NCBI GenBank assembly: GCA_016508695.1
Contig: VNKQ01000004.1
Location: 682,001 to 746,000 of the forward strand
DNA length: 64,000 nucleotides
Source of the DNA: Hyphodiscus hymeniophilus
Lineage: Eukaryota; Ascomycota; Leotiomycetes; Helotiales; Hyphodiscaceae
Reading direction: 5' to 3'
In this document: positions 25,701 to 39,221 of the stretch, in pieces
Numbering within the stretch: position 1 is the first letter of the stretch
How the letters are laid out: each line of letters opens with the position of its first letter
Made by a program: the position numbers and the translations under genes
The notes under the pieces: generated by a model
What the model saw: only the letters and a program-made list of their open reading frames with translations
Database searches by the model: none
Told to the model about the DNA's origin: nothing

Positions 25701-28700
25701 TATTTTAGGTTAGGCTTAAAAAACAACTCGAGTATACTTAAATTTCGCCTAAAGCTTGCCTAAGAGCTATAATTAGTAAAGAACTCCCTATTGTTATTGT
25801 TTATACCTTAAATAGAGCCCTTATAGTAAACGTTCTCAATTAGGCCCTAAACTCGTTCTTACTAGATAAAGACCCTCTAGCTATATAGAAAACCCTATAC
25901 TAAGTAGTAAATACGGCTAATAGTAAGACTCGAGATTATAAATTCTTACTCGATATGCCTTATAGCTATATAATAGTTATTTAGTATACTATTATTATAT
26001 ATCTGTATACTTATTCTTCTATATCTTATATTATAGTTTCTTTTCTTATTTATCCCAAATAAGTATTATAACTTATAACTTATAGGATATATACTCTCTA
26101 TTACTACTCTAAATGTTTTAAGGTAAAGACTTATAGTAATCTATAGTAAGATAATAATAGTATTATACGAAGATATCGATAATATATATATAATAAAAAG
26201 AATAAAGACTACTATAAGTTTGTATATTAGGACGTCTAATAGGCCTCGCTAATTATAACTAAGCCGGGAGTTAGTATATATTATTAATAATTGCAAGGCA
26301 CTAGTTCTAACTATTCTTCTTTTATAACTTTAGACTATTAGATACTAAATCTATATAGTAAAGAGCCCTTGCGTAATTAGAGTATAAGAAAGTATAATAA
26401 GCGTTTAATAAACCCTTTTTAAAAGAAGAGACCTAAAAGTTCTTCGATAGGTATATAAATAGTCCCTTTATTATAATCGAGCCGACTATCTGACTATATA
26501 AGATTTTTAGGCCTATTATAAGACTAAGCCTAGACGCGGCTTTCTTATAATAAGTTAAACGTTTTGCTTATTTATATTTATAAATAGTACTTTTACTAAC
26601 TATCTCTTATTATAAGTTATAAGTTCTAGTATAAAAATAGTAACCTTATACGTAATATTTATTGTCTCCCGAACTTCTAGTATATTATAACTAGGAATAA
26701 TCTCGGAAAAGGGATATATTTACTTAATACTCTTTACTTAGCGTTTATATTTATTAGTTATAGCTAACCTAGCGGAACTTCGTCCTTACTAGTACGCTTT
26801 TTTTATATATATCTTTATAAATAAGATATATATATTCTCGTTATTAATGTCTTTTAGGTTTAAGAGCTTTATAATTACTTAATAGAGTAAGTAAATAATA
26901 TATATCTAGTCTAGATACAAACTCCTTTTTTATACTTTAAGTAAGTAAAGCGAATATTCGAAGATTATAACTTTACTAAAGTTAAGAAACAATAGATTCT
27001 CTTAGTTCCCTTAACTATTACTCTACGTAATAAATACAAAAGAGCTCGACAAGTTTTAGGCCATTTGATAAAGCCCCTAAAAGAGTAGTAAGAATAACTA
27101 ACGGGCTAAATAAAGAAGCTTTACTCTATTATTCTTAAGATAAAAGCAAAATAGGGTAAGAAATTACCTTAAAGAAAAGATAAATATTTATTCCCGGGCT
27201 ACTTGTAAGCAAAGCCTCTAAAGTAGAGTTTTTGGGCTTCTAGGGTATTTTAGATTAGCCAAGTTAAGTATATATTTTTTAATTATAATAGGAAATAGCT
27301 ATAAGTCGATATAATAAATATATTATTCCTATTAGCTTGCCTATCTTATTTAGATCTTACTTACTAAGAATAATTAAATCTTCTACTAAGTTACTACCAA
27401 ATATATTTATTTCGCTTTAGTATTAAGTATACTATTTACAACAAAATACTTTGTATTAGCTAGACTACATATCTACTTATATCCCTCTTATAATATAATA
27501 AAACTATTAATAATATATTAATAAAGACTTCGTTATCTAACTATATAAAGAATAACGCAAGTAATATAAACTACGAAAAGGCAAGGATATATTTACTATT
27601 AGTTTTACTTCTATAAGAACTTTATTCTCCTAGAAAGTTATTATAACCCTACTATAAGTATAGCTCTTAATACGAACTATAGTTTATTAATAATACTTAT
27701 ATAAAGGATAATACTTATAAGAAGACGGATCTTCTAAATATTACTAAAGTAATAAAATATAGAGTTAAAGAATATATACTAGATCTTAGGGGGATAAAAG
27801 TCGCCCTAAAAACGAAATCTTTTAGTAGCTAGTACTTATTAGTTATAACTTTTCTATTTGTAATACCTAATCCCAAATTAATTAATCCTAGAGTATTAAA
27901 TAGTAATCGTTATCGGGGCATATAAAACTCTAAGCTTTTTTACTAAATAAACAATACGATTTAGTATCTTTATATATTTGAGCTACTACGATAGATAATC
28001 CTTATATATAGACTCGACGTATTTAGATATATAAGAGCGGATCTCGCTAAACATTAAATAGTTATTAAAGTCAAGAGGGTATTTAAAGAGCTTAACAAGC
28101 GAATTATAGTCCTAGTAGACCCTCGGCCTTTAATAAGTTTTCTTGCGGCCTTGTGAGACACTTTATTAACTTAAATATTAACTCTTAGTTCGACTTAGAT
28201 AAGCTTTAAAGTAGAAGATATATATAAATTTATTATTTAGCTCTTTTAATAAATAACGACTAACGAAAGTCTAAAGGTAATACTATTATAATTAAGATAA
28301 TAGCGTATAAAATATATTATTAAAAAATACACAAGGTGCCTATAGTAACTTACTTTATTTAATATTATATTTCCTTTACCCTTTAATATTATAACTTTAT
28401 ACTTTCGAGAAAGTACCTTAATTGTTCTTCCTTTACGTAACGAATACTTATTTGTCTTAGTAGCAAAAGAATTCAAAGCTAAGAGTAATAAACTTAGAGA
28501 TATATATCTCTTGCAAATAAATAGTTATAAGATCCGAGAATCGAAAGAAACTATAATTTATTTGCTTGAATACTTAATAGTTTATATCTCTAGGGCTATA
28601 GTTAATTTTTAGAGAAATACTACTCGTATTATAAGAATAGAGATTCTCGACTTATCTTAATTCTATAGTACCTTTAATAATACGATTTTGTAGTCTTATT

Positions 28701-28922
28701 ATAGGCTTGAGTCTAAGATCCGGCACTATAAACTTAAGGGAAGCTTAATAGAAACTAGCTATTACTTTACTTATTTAAGAATACTTATTACTAAATAATT
28801 AAAGTTTAATAATAGAAATATATTGTAAATATTACTATTTAATAATCGAGTATATAATTCTACTTATAAGAAAAGGAAGGGGATAATAGAGAAAATTAAC
28901 TAAGATTTATTAGTATAAATAT
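19787..28922. other. RIP-mutated interior of the unit, no gene recognised
   Basis: AT-rich, CpA/TpG-depleted sequence continues without an intact gene. A 76-codon open frame on the - strand at 28,246-28,476 is also open in unit 2 and superficially recalls the region before a Copia integrase, but flanking frames do not support a retroelement. Several + strand phases are faintly protein-like. The same holds for 50,979-60,114 in unit 2. Confidence 0.5.
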
Positions 28923-29723
28923 ATTATAATATTACTTTATAAAAGTATTACTCGACCTTCGAAAACTACTCTAGGCGGTATTATAGAGGATAATAGCGCG
29001 TAAGTTATACTTTAGAACTTTATACTTGCGATTAACTACTAATAAGTAATCGTTAATATATTTTACAAAAGTTATACGAAAGGGAACCTAATATTAAAAG
29101 AGGTCCTTTTAGTTATTAGTATAAGGGGCTATACTATAAACAACTCTAAATATTAGAAGGATATACTAGACTAAGTTACTAAAAGGATAAAAGAGTATAA
29201 ACGGGCTAGTATATAGGCCTTATAAGAGCCTTATACTATTAATCGGGATTTAATTACGGGTAGACAAGAAAGAATAATCGCGGTCTTAAGTAAAGCTCTT
29301 TCTATAAAGCTTAAAGTATCCTACTACTTAATTAGGTATAGCGTAGAAGATCCTTCTAGTTTAGTATATATGTCTTAGGGTCCTTAAAAGAAGTTTTTTA
29401 TAAGGTATATCTTTGGGCCTATACACAAGATAATTAATAACCTTAAACTAAATAAGAAGTAAGACGATACGATAATTAAAGCAAATTTATAGGATAGCGA
29501 CTAATCGAATTTAGTCTAGATTATCTTTTTAGTTTTGTAGCCTATTTTAAGTACTAGCCTATTTTGGTTTCTCTAACTACCTAAGAACGATAGCAAAGAG
29601 GCCTATAAGTAAGTCGATAATTACTCTCAAAATAGTTATATAAACTCTAGAAATACTCTCGAAATAATTATAAAAACTCTAAAGACAATCTAAAAATAAC
29701 AAAAATTTACTCCCTAATACTAA
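28923..29723 (+). pseudogene. Degraded + strand frame ending at the right end of unit 1
   Basis: This is one phase of about 267 codons with some 20 in-frame TAA/TAG codons (about 7.5%). It contains a clean 50-codon stretch with convincing protein text, including SVEDPSSLVYMS followed by GPQKKFF if the stop is read as Gln. The C-terminal part contains a KTLKTIQKQQKFTP-like tail. In unit 2 the last codons read CAA TGC TGA, so the original stop codon lay about four bases before the unit's end. The upstream limit of the gene is unknown; the phase remains plausible to about 28,380. No family was recognised. Confidence 0.4.
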
Positions 29724-29726
29724 ACC

Positions 29727-29771
29727 GAGTTAACCCCTAAGGAGTAATTTTTTTTTATTTTAAGGTTAATT
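29727..29771 (+). repeat. Candidate left terminal inverted repeat of the 31-kb unit
   Basis: Compared with the reverse complement of 60,875-60,919 without gaps, 28 of 45 positions are identical and 9 more differ by transitions that RIP could have made; 8 are true mismatches. The core ggagtaa (29,741-29,747) is identical and is followed in both by a T-rich run. Low complexity and AT richness make chance similarity a real possibility. Confidence 0.35.
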
Positions 29772-31192
29772 TATAAGTATAAGAGTAAAAAAACATATGT
29801 CTTAAGTATATAATATACTCTTACATTTATAACGAGTCTATAAGCAATATTACCTTCTTTACCGAGTCTTAATCTAATAAGTACTCTTATTCTAGAATCT
29901 TAGTTATTAGTAAAAGTATATATAGTCTAGAGACCCCTCTACTTAATAGCTAGTTATTATATCCTTGGCTTTAACTAAAGTAAGCTAAGGCGTATACTTT
30001 GCTTACTTTTAGTCTCTACCTACTTTTCTCTTACTTCCCTTTCTTTCCCTTACCTCTCTTTTCCTTTTTACTAACCTCCCTCCTCCCTCTTTCTTACTAT
30101 ATACTAATATAACCTATAAGTTATTGAGGACGTTATATTAGCTTTTAAGCGTTTAAGGCTCCCGGATTATAAGTTCGATTTGTAAATTCGACTTATAAAG
30201 AGTTCGAATTATTAAAGGAGCTAAGATATTAACTTTTCGGATTTTTGGGTTTTAATAATTAAATTTAGTACTATTAGAAGTTATTAGTTTCTAAACCTAA
30301 AAGTATACTTATTATAATACTTATACCTTAGATCTTTATAAGTTACTATTATAAGTAAGACTTATTAATTATAAAATACTTGACTTTTCTATTACTTTAT
30401 AATAGGCGCTATAAAACGATTACTTACTAGTTGAACTCTAGCCTTATAACTTGGCTAAGCTTTATAACTATCGGATCCTTTTTCCTCTTATAAGTTTGTC
30501 CGTTATAATATTAAGTTTATAACTCTCTCTTTTAACGAATAGCCTCTAAGTATTTAGTAATACTAATCCGCTTATAATAATAAAAGATATAAGACTAGAT
30601 TATAATAATACTAATAAACGATATAATTCGATCGTAGAATAAGTAAATAAGGTCTAGCTTATTTGTCTTAGGCTATATTAGCGTAATAATATTATTAAGG
30701 GCAATACTTAAAGATAAACCTTTATAAAACTCAAGGGGTATTTAGTATTCGAAAGTGCGATATAAATACTATTATAGACGTTATAGTTATAAAATTAATA
30801 GTAAGCCTTAGCTATAGTATAAAATAGAGAATTATATTAAGTAGCTTTCAAACGCTATTAATATAACTAGTTATAATAATCAAATATTAATAATTTTTCG
30901 ACGATATTAAGTAAAGAGGTAGGCTAGAGGCTAATAAGACTTACTTATAAGAAGTACCTTAGAGTGTAATTGTAATAATTGTACTATTTTAAAACTAGTC
31001 TATTTTCCTTATATAAAAATCAAGCTCGTTTATAATATTTCTTATAATCTTTGTTTAAGATAGTAGATTTAAATACTAGGTATAAAAGATAGAGGTCTTA
31101 GTAGTAGAGGTAAGAGTTATAAAGAGTTTGCTAATAATTATTCCTAAGAAAATTATTAAGATTTACTCCTCGAGGTGAATTCTCGCTTTATC
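29728..31192. other. Left-end segment of the repeat unit, seen once in this window
   Basis: This 1.47-kb AT-rich segment separates the two copies of the 29.7-kb sequence and has the same CpA/TpG depletion. It begins with the candidate inverted repeat, is followed by weak AT-rich DNA, then by a strongly pyrimidine-rich tract (about 30,003-30,099). After the tract, two overlapping + strand frames look faintly protein-like, but neither is convincingly better than the other. I name no gene here. Confidence 0.5.
30003..30099 (+). promoter_or_regulatory. Pyrimidine-rich tract, possible promoter relic of the first gene of the element
   Basis: About 95 bases are mostly C and T on the + strand, with blocks such as ttacttccctttctttccc and cctccctcctccctctttc. 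CT-rich tracts just upstream of the transcription start are common in filamentous-fungal promoters. Such a tract lacks CpA, so it would survive RIP. It sits about 280 bases inside the left end of unit 2 and points rightward, but no start codon can be identified with confidence after it. Confidence 0.35.
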
Positions 31193-34021
31193 GATTACTC
31201 TTAAACTATACTTTAGTTCGAGTAATACTTGTTATATAATCGTTAAACTTATATAACTAATTCTAGTTAACTTTAGCTTATATAAATATAAAAAGCGCAA
31301 AACTTATAAGCCTATAGTCTATTCCCTTAAGAGGATATTTTAAATACTAAAAGAGCTTTATTAAAGTAGTTAGTTATAATAGTTCTTAAGTAATAAGTAA
31401 TAAGACGCAAGTTACTTAGTGTTTTAGAGTTACGCTCTATTTTATAAAGAGTATAATATAATATTATTCAAAATAATTTCTCTCTACTATTATTATCTAA
31501 GAAATCGCTTGTTATTATAATAGTTTTTTTTTTAAATCGCTTAGTCTTATAATTAGGTATTATATCTTTCGAGGCGCAATTAATAAACGAGCGTTTTTTA
31601 TTTTAAGATATTCTGGCTATAATACTTATAGTGTCTTAATTTGGGGTACTATAGCTTATTATAAGTATATTTTCGTTTAGGCTATTAGAGATAAACTCTC
31701 CGAATTTCTAATATTTATTCTTATCTACTAGAATACTATATTATAAACGAGATTCTAGGCTAGAAGAAGCTTATTCGTTGCTAGCAAATCCTATTTATAA
31801 GCAAAAAGTCTATTATTAAAAGCCGTTGTTTTTATTTTTATTATTAGTTGGCCTAAAGTAACGGCTATATTATAATAGGAATTAGTATTTACGCGAGAAT
31901 TCGTTCTCGAAATATCTTGTCTAAAGGCTTAATTAATATAAGAAACCTAAAGTCCTAACTAGGTATTCCTTTCGAGCGTTAAACAAACTATTATCCTCGG
32001 AACTATTATACTTTATAAATAATTCTTTACTATATACGAATTGTTTATAAATAGGATTTTTTCCTTATGGGTTTATTCTTTTTTACTAAGTATCGAGTAG
32101 TTATAGAGTTTTACTCTTATAAGCTTTACTAATAAGTAGGGTTTAAAGAGTTCCTTTATAAGCTATAACCTACTTACTAATAGTATATTCTCTTAAAGTA
32201 TATAAATTAGGCTACGGGGTTTAAAAGGGCTTTCTAAAAAGTAAATTAAGGCTAAATCACTAATCTAATAATAAAAAAGAGAGTTCTAAGAATACTAGTT
32301 ACTAAGGTTATTAAAGGGTATTATCTAAGAAGTTATTAAGATTAGAAGTTCTAAAGGCGTTACTAATTACGTAAATACTTTCTTGTAAGGCTATATCTAG
32401 CGTATAATAAACTTAATAAAGTCTAGATTTATAAAGAGTCTAGTTTATAAACGTTTATAATAGTTAAATAAAGGTATTTTTATAGCGTTATTTAATATAG
32501 CGATTTAAGTTATATTATCTTATATAAATAGTTAGATTTTAGTATAGTCGACTAGTTATAGGATTTACTTATAGGCATTTAAATCCTTTACTTATTATAG
32601 TTTTTACTAATACTATTACTTAAACTAACTTACTATATACAAAATCTTACGACTCTAATCGTTAAACGGAAAGACCTCGTTTTAGCTACTACTAGTAAAC
32701 GACTATATAGACTCTATAGTAATACTTTTAGACTAAATCTCAAAATCCAAGTATATTAATAAATAAAGGAAGATTTATATATATATATATAATATACTCT
32801 CTTAACGCTATAACTATAATAGATAATTTTACTATTACTTATTTCTTTCTATTAGTTTTAGTCTTTTATACTATTACTATTACTACTACTATTACTATTA
32901 TTATAAAGTAGAACTTAATAGGTATAGTAATATATTATTTATTAGGTATTTTCGGATATATCCTTAAACCCTAATTTATTTGAGATATAAAGACCTCTTA
33001 GCTATATAAGAATATATATATCTTTAATTATATATTATAAGAATAATAAAAGGTAACTTTAGGGCAACTAGTAAGTTAACTCTCCCTTGGCTTTTATTTA
33101 ATATTATAAAAAATTGTTTATAGTTTATTACGTATTTTAAAAGATTATAGACCCGCTCTTAAAATAGCTAGAAACTCTTTTGATTCTTAAGTCTTATAAT
33201 AAAGTTGTTTAGTTTACGAGTAAAAGCCTTTGTTCTACTACTTAGTTAGTTTAACCGCTATCTAGGAGCTATAATTCTAGATCTTAGATATATACTTGTA
33301 TTAGTACCTTTTAAAAAGCTATATTTGTTAGATCTTATAAATATTAAGCGCACTTTAGAATAAGATTTAATATATATAAAGTCGGAAGTGCGAAGGTAAA
33401 GTAATTTAGCTGTAAGTTATCTCTTTTTAATTATCCTTTATCTTTTCTTGCTCTTTACTACTTATAGGATTTATAAGAGATAGTTTATAAGGCTACTTTT
33501 AGTATACTAATACTATATAACTTTCTAGCGAAGATACTTATTTTAATTATATTCGCACTAAATCCTTTATTAATATATTATAATAAAGTACTACGCTATA
33601 ATAAGTTCTTATATACTTATAAAGGTTTTGAGTTTATAGATTGTTATAAGTTACTTTGACTAAAGTAGTAATTAATACGCCTAACTAGTAAATTTATATT
33701 CTCTTAATTTAAGACCTTTTATATATATATAGCTAGACTTCTCTTAGTTAACTTCTATATATATTGACTTAACTAAGCTTATTATATATCTTTAACTATT
33801 TTAGAAATACTTTAATATCTCGTATAACTATATATTAGAATTTATTAGATTACTAAGTAATAAGTTTATAGGAAGGCGTTTTCTTTAGAGGGTTTTAGAC
33901 TTACTTTAGGGGTAGACCTTTTTTTATTTAAACTCTTTCTTTACTCTTTAACTTTACTTTCTTTACCTTTTTAAGCGCTTACGTTTCTTACTTCTAAACT
34001 TTAAAAAGACTTATAATCTTT

Positions 34022-34190
34022 TGCTATAGAATACGCTAAATTTTTTTTTAAAAACTCTCGATGTCTTAAAAGCTTTTAATCTCTCGAGCCCCTTTAATTG
34101 TTTACTAAAGACTTTTAATCTCTCGAATTTTCTTAACCTTTTGCTAAAAACTTTTAAATTCTTAAAAGCTTTTAATCTCTTAAGGGAGCT
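34022..34190 (-). pseudogene. Second copy of the degraded helical-repeat relic
   Basis: This is the counterpart of 2,830-2,998 at offset 31,192. The same Leu/Arg/Lys-rich - strand frame is present with the three 39-bp units at 34,062-34,178. It differs from the first copy only by transitions in the part compared. It is not an independent gene and adds no information on function. Confidence 0.45.
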
Positions 34191-35873
34191 TAATTGTTTA
34201 TAACGCTCTATAATAGTAATATTACTTAAGTAATGATTATAGGATATCTTCTCTTATTACTTATATTAGCAAATCTGTTTTAGTACTTTTATAAGTAAAT
34301 AATAGCTTTTGTTTGCTTTTAACAAAAGAGAAAGTTAACTAAATATTAAGTTAATAGTGTAAACGTAACTTCTCTAGTAAAGAAACTAAATATATTCGAT
34401 ATAAAGTAGGCTAATACTAAAACTAAAAGTAGTTATATAGTTATAGAAATTGTTATATATAAAGTTAAGTTAAGAATTTTGAGAATACTAAAGTTAGTAG
34501 ATTTATAATATAAGTTTTAAAGCTCTCTTACTAATAGTGTAATTATTTGATAATGCCTTATATATTTAAATATTACTCTTTAGTATAAACCCGCCCTTAA
34601 GACTATAAATAATTTTTTATAATATACTTTTACTAGTAAGTATTTAATAATATATTTATAATTATAGCTAATCTTAAAGTAAGTGTTTTACTTAAAGGTC
34701 TTTAATATCCTAGATTGGATTTTAGTCTTAGTTTTGAAAATAATTATAGAATTGTTTAATATAATTATATAGGTTTGCTATTATTTACTCTTACTATAAA
34801 TACGCATTTTAATTAGTTATATTTTTAGGAAGCTTTTTAGGCAAAATACTAATATCTAATTATAATAAGTAGTATAGTTAAGAGAGTCCCTTATTATTTA
34901 TTATTAAGATAAGTATTATTATATATTATTTTTTATTTAGTTATTAGTAAAAAGTACTAATATCCTCTAGTAGGAGTTTATTAAAACAACTCTAATATTA
35001 TACTTTTTAATTTGAATATTAAGGATAGTAATCTTAATATCTCCTAGCCTAGTTAAGAGACTTTAAGTAGTATTCTAGGTAAGTATTTATTTTACTATCT
35101 TAGTATACTGACTACTTGTAAGTACTTAAAGGCTAAGTTCTTATCTAGTTATATAGATAGAAGATAAGAGCTTTAAGGAGGCTCTTTAAATAGTTAGTAA
35201 GATCCTAAAGCTTAGTCTTTATATTCTTAATATAGTTTGATTTTAGTAGTTAGATAAGGCGCTTTATAAAGCCCTCTCTAGTCTAGATAAGGAAGTTCCT
35301 AATAAGCTTAACCCTATAATAAATAGCCTAGGAGATAAGTAGCTCTTAGTAAGTAATATATTTGTAAAGGGTTATATATTAAAGTCGAAGTTTAACTTTG
35401 AGTAAGAGAGATTCTTTAAGGAACCCGACTTTATACTCTCTTCTTAAACGTATTATAGTCTTTTGGTATATTATAATTATAGGTTATACGCGTATTAAAA
35501 GTATAATATACTAGAAATATAAAGAAATATATAATATTAGAGTAGAAATTTAAGTTATATTTATAAATATAAGTGTACTTAGGGCGTTATATAATCTATT
35601 ACTCTTTAACTAGCTATAGCTATAAAATAGAATAAGAATAGAAGCTTATTAGGGGTATTAAAGAAGTTACTTTCCCTAGAATACGTTTAGAATACTATTA
35701 GGAAAACCCTAGAAATCGAATTAATATTATATTTCTCTTAATATACTTTAACTTTATTTAAACTTGGATTTAACTTTAACTTTTACTTCTAATTAACCTT
35801 AGGATAAGTCGGTACTAATATATACTATCTTCTTTCTAGTATACTAAGGAAGAAAACCTACTTTAATTTATAG

Positions 35874-37967
35874 AATAAAATAATATACTACTCGTTCTCT
35901 TATTATAGCAAAGTTACTTATATACGCTAATACCTCTTAAAGGATAGCTCTTATAGTAAAGACTTACTTTAATAATTTAACTTTGACTAGTATAAGAGAG
36001 ATATCTATAATAAGTATAAGACACAAAACTATACTAAGTTAAGGTAGAATTTACGCAAGAGCCGACTATACCCTACTTATAACTTAGTTAGGGAGGATAA
36101 GAACTTTCTTACTATTAAAGCTCCTTAATATATATTAATAATATATATAATACTATTCTTAAAATTTTGTTATTAACTCTCTTACTTTAAAGCCTTTAAG
36201 GATCGTACTTTCTTTACTTTAGTTTAAGAGGTAATAGTAAAGTTAAAGAAGTAGATTAGCAAAAGCCTTAAAAAGAAACTTAAGCGAGTATAAGAAAAAC
36301 AAGGCTATCTTAAATAATAAGCGTTTAGGCTTAAGGTTAGCAACTAATAATAAGACGGCTAATATAAAATAAAGGTCTTAATTATACGCGAGTAGGCTAA
36401 GGACGTAAAGATTAATATTCTAGTTAAGTCGCTAATTAGTTTACTAAACATTTATATTCTCTCTTCTAACTATTATATAAGTATACTTAATAACCGAATA
36501 TAATATAATACCTTTAATACCCTCTTTTTTATAAATCTTAGCGACTTTATAAATAGGGAGATAACACGCCCTCTTAAGGCGTAAGAGTAGCGTTTAGTAA
36601 TAAGTATAATAAAATACCAATATAAGTATGATTTTAAGGACTTTAATTTACTAAAGACTTACTTGGCCGAGGATTTTAAAGTATAAAAGGAGTAATATAT
36701 AATGCTAGCGTATACTTATAAAGGATAGATTAAAGAAATAAAAGACTTGCTAAAAGGGGTGAAATAAGGAGAAATATAGATTTCTTATTTTAGTATATAA
36801 TAAGGATATAAATTCCTTGTACTAGCGCCGCTAGCCACTTTTATAGAGATAGCTATAATAAAGATTTTAAGAAATATATATAAAAGCCTCTCTAAAATAT
36901 AGTAAATAAACTAACGGCGCCCTCTTTAACTAATTATATTAATATTATATTGGGTTTTAGATTATATAGCCCGAAAACTATATAAATTTAATAGAGTAAT
37001 AGGGGATCTTAGGCCAAATATATACTCGCCGGGTAAAGTAAGTTATAAACTTTATAATATTGTCTTTGTTAGTAATAGAACTATATATTGCTAATTCGAT
37101 ATTAAGAAGTAAACCTCAATTTTTACTTTTAGATTATAAAACTTAGGCTAATAGAGTTAGGGGTATAGAGGTTACCGATTTGTTAAACTTTTTATTATTC
37201 TTATACGTTTGTAGCCTACTAACCTTATATTATAAAATATTAGTATAATAGAGGCTTTATTTAAGTAAGGAAATGACTTTAATCTTAAGATTCCCTAGAT
37301 TACGGGTTTAAACCCTTGTAATAACTCTAAAATTCGAGCTCTCTCGAGACGAATTAACTATTTTGTGTTACTAGCTAGTATAACTAGCCTTTTAGAAGTA
37401 TACTAATAGATTCGGGCCTTGTGCGAGGATAACCCTTAAGACCTTTTACGAGTATAAATAGTATTCTAAGCTATTATTCGAGACACTAGGATAAATATAA
37501 GCTATAGACGAAATGTTAGCAAATAGCCGAACTATAAAAGATATACTATTACTAAATCTTTAGAATATTTTAATATAATTGTAGCCTATAGATAAGAGGT
37601 TTATTAAGAGTATAAGGAGAGTTAAGGTCTAAGAAGTCGTAATGCCTTAAGGATCTACTATTAGGTAGGGTATTATAGTCTCGCAAAACCGCACTTATTA
37701 TAAGTATACTAAAGAAAGCTTAGTAAATAAGGGACGATTATCCTTAAAGTCCGAAGAGAGTTCTTTAAGTAAATACCGATTCTCGTATACGGAGTATTTA
37801 CTAATCTAAATAACCTTAAAATTATATGTCTAACCCAAATCAAGTAACTATTAGTACTTATAATATCGCGGACTATACGGGTACTAGCTTATATGCCTTA
37901 TAGTTACTTTGGCTATTATTATTTATATTACTCTTCTAAGAATAGTCTTTTAGCCTTGTGTAATTAA
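35874..37967 (+). pseudogene. Second copy of the degraded + strand frame
   Basis: This is the counterpart of 4,682-6,775 at offset 31,192, colinear and without indels at the points checked. It carries the same frame with some additional stops and some stops absent, as expected if the two copies were mutated independently by RIP. Confidence 0.3.
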
Positions 37968-38118
37968 TATCTCGAATAACGTTTTCCTATAAATACGACT
38001 AAATCCGATATACTCTTTTTATATCTAGACTTGTCCTAAGGAGATTAATATTATTATACTAGTTACGTTTGTTAATATAAGAGAATTAGATACCCGAATT
38101 ACTTCTTACGATATTTAT

Positions 38119-38913
38119 ATAGCTACGTATAATAATCTTTTAGAGCCGAGTCTTTATAGTTATTCTAATTATAAGTACGACTCTATAACGGAAATTAATA
38201 AGAATAATAGCGACTATAGAATATAGAGAAATATAGATATACTTGAGAATGCTAGTATAGGTTAGACTCTAGATTATATATCTGAAAAGTCGGGAATTAA
38301 AACGGCTATAAATAACCTTAGGAATAAGTTAGAAGATATTAAGACTAAGGGGTATATTTAAATCGTAGTCGAATAGTCTATAGATAATATAAAGTCTAAG
38401 TTTAAGGATCTCGAGGTTAAGATATTTATTAAGATTTTAACTAAGTAGTTTATATATAGTTATAAGATTAGTATAAAAGAATTCACTATTACTACGTATA
38501 ACGGGATTGAAAAAGCTATACTTGTAAAAAAGAATAAATTAGAAGATTTTAGGATTACTTTATTTGTAAAGTATATTATAATCGAGACAGTTATAGCCGC
38601 TACTAAAGTCTATACAATTAAGGTTAAGGGGATAGAGTCTATTAGGGATCCTATATTAAGAATTTAGTAGAGTATACTTACTTTAAAGGTCTTTAAGAGT
38701 AAGACTCTTACTTATATAGTTACTATTAATACAAAAGCGCTTACTTTTATATACTCTTTACTTAGATTAGTTATAATACTCCTTATCCCTTTACTAGATT
38801 TAAAAAACACAATTATCTTAACTTCTAAAGGTAAAATAAGTAAAGATAATTCTTTAGTAGACGAAAGAGCTTTAGTAAACAAAAATAGTATTACCTCGAC
38901 GTCTTTTAACTAA
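38119..38913 (+). pseudogene. Second copy of the Lys/Glu-rich coding relic
   Basis: This is the counterpart of 6,927-7,721 at offset 31,192, the same length with no indel. The start codon is ATA instead of ATG and there are seven in-frame stops instead of six. Differences such as gccgta versus gctacg are all transitions and imply an ancestral GCC GCG after the start. Taking C over T and G over A at each difference would give a cleaner ancestral frame. Confidence 0.6.
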
Positions 38914-39221
38914 CCCGCAAGAACTATACTCTTTGTATTTATAACTAACGGGTTCTAAATTACTAACTTTGTATAGGTTATATTATAGCTTATTTATTTG
39001 GGATTACTTTTATACGCTTTAAAATTCTATTATTACTATTAGGTTCTATTAAGGAATCTTTAATAGATATAAGGTCTCCCAAATATTATAGTATTTAAGC
39101 TTAACGCAAAGCTAACTTTTCTCGCGATATTACTCGCTTTTATTATAAACTCGTTATATATTTTGTTTGTAAATTTTATATAAAACCCTAAAAAGGTTAT
39201 TATAAAAGACACGGATTTATC

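Larger units (their letters stand above)
1..29727. repeat. Tandem unit 1 of a 31,192-bp RIP-mutated repeat (left end outside the window)
   Basis: This stretch aligns base for base with 31,193-60,919 at a fixed offset of 31,192. Anchors: base 1 with 31,193; the gcgacgt at 10,122 with 41,314; a pair of identical short frames at 18,699 and 49,891; and the tttactcc motif near the end. No net insertion or deletion accumulates over 29.7 kb. In the lines compared the copies differ at about 5-7% of positions, and all differences seen are transitions. In the first 300 bases I count one CpA and one TpG but four CpG, as expected after RIP, which converts CpA to TpA on both strands. There is no intact gene. 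The first ~1,465 bases of the unit, judged from unit 2, would lie left of the window. Confidence 0.9.

Noticed and set aside
28246..28476. 76-codon open - strand frame with slight likeness to the region upstream of a Copia integrase
   Set aside because: It is open in both copies, but runs of this length are expected by chance in such DNA. The frames on either side give no zinc-binding, integrase or reverse transcriptase motifs, and a + strand phase through the same bases is at least as plausible.
30100..32760. Long + strand phase after the pyrimidine tract that could be a captain-like recombinase
   Set aside because: Two different phases look equally protein-like and both have background stop density. 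No recombinase catalytic residues could be placed.
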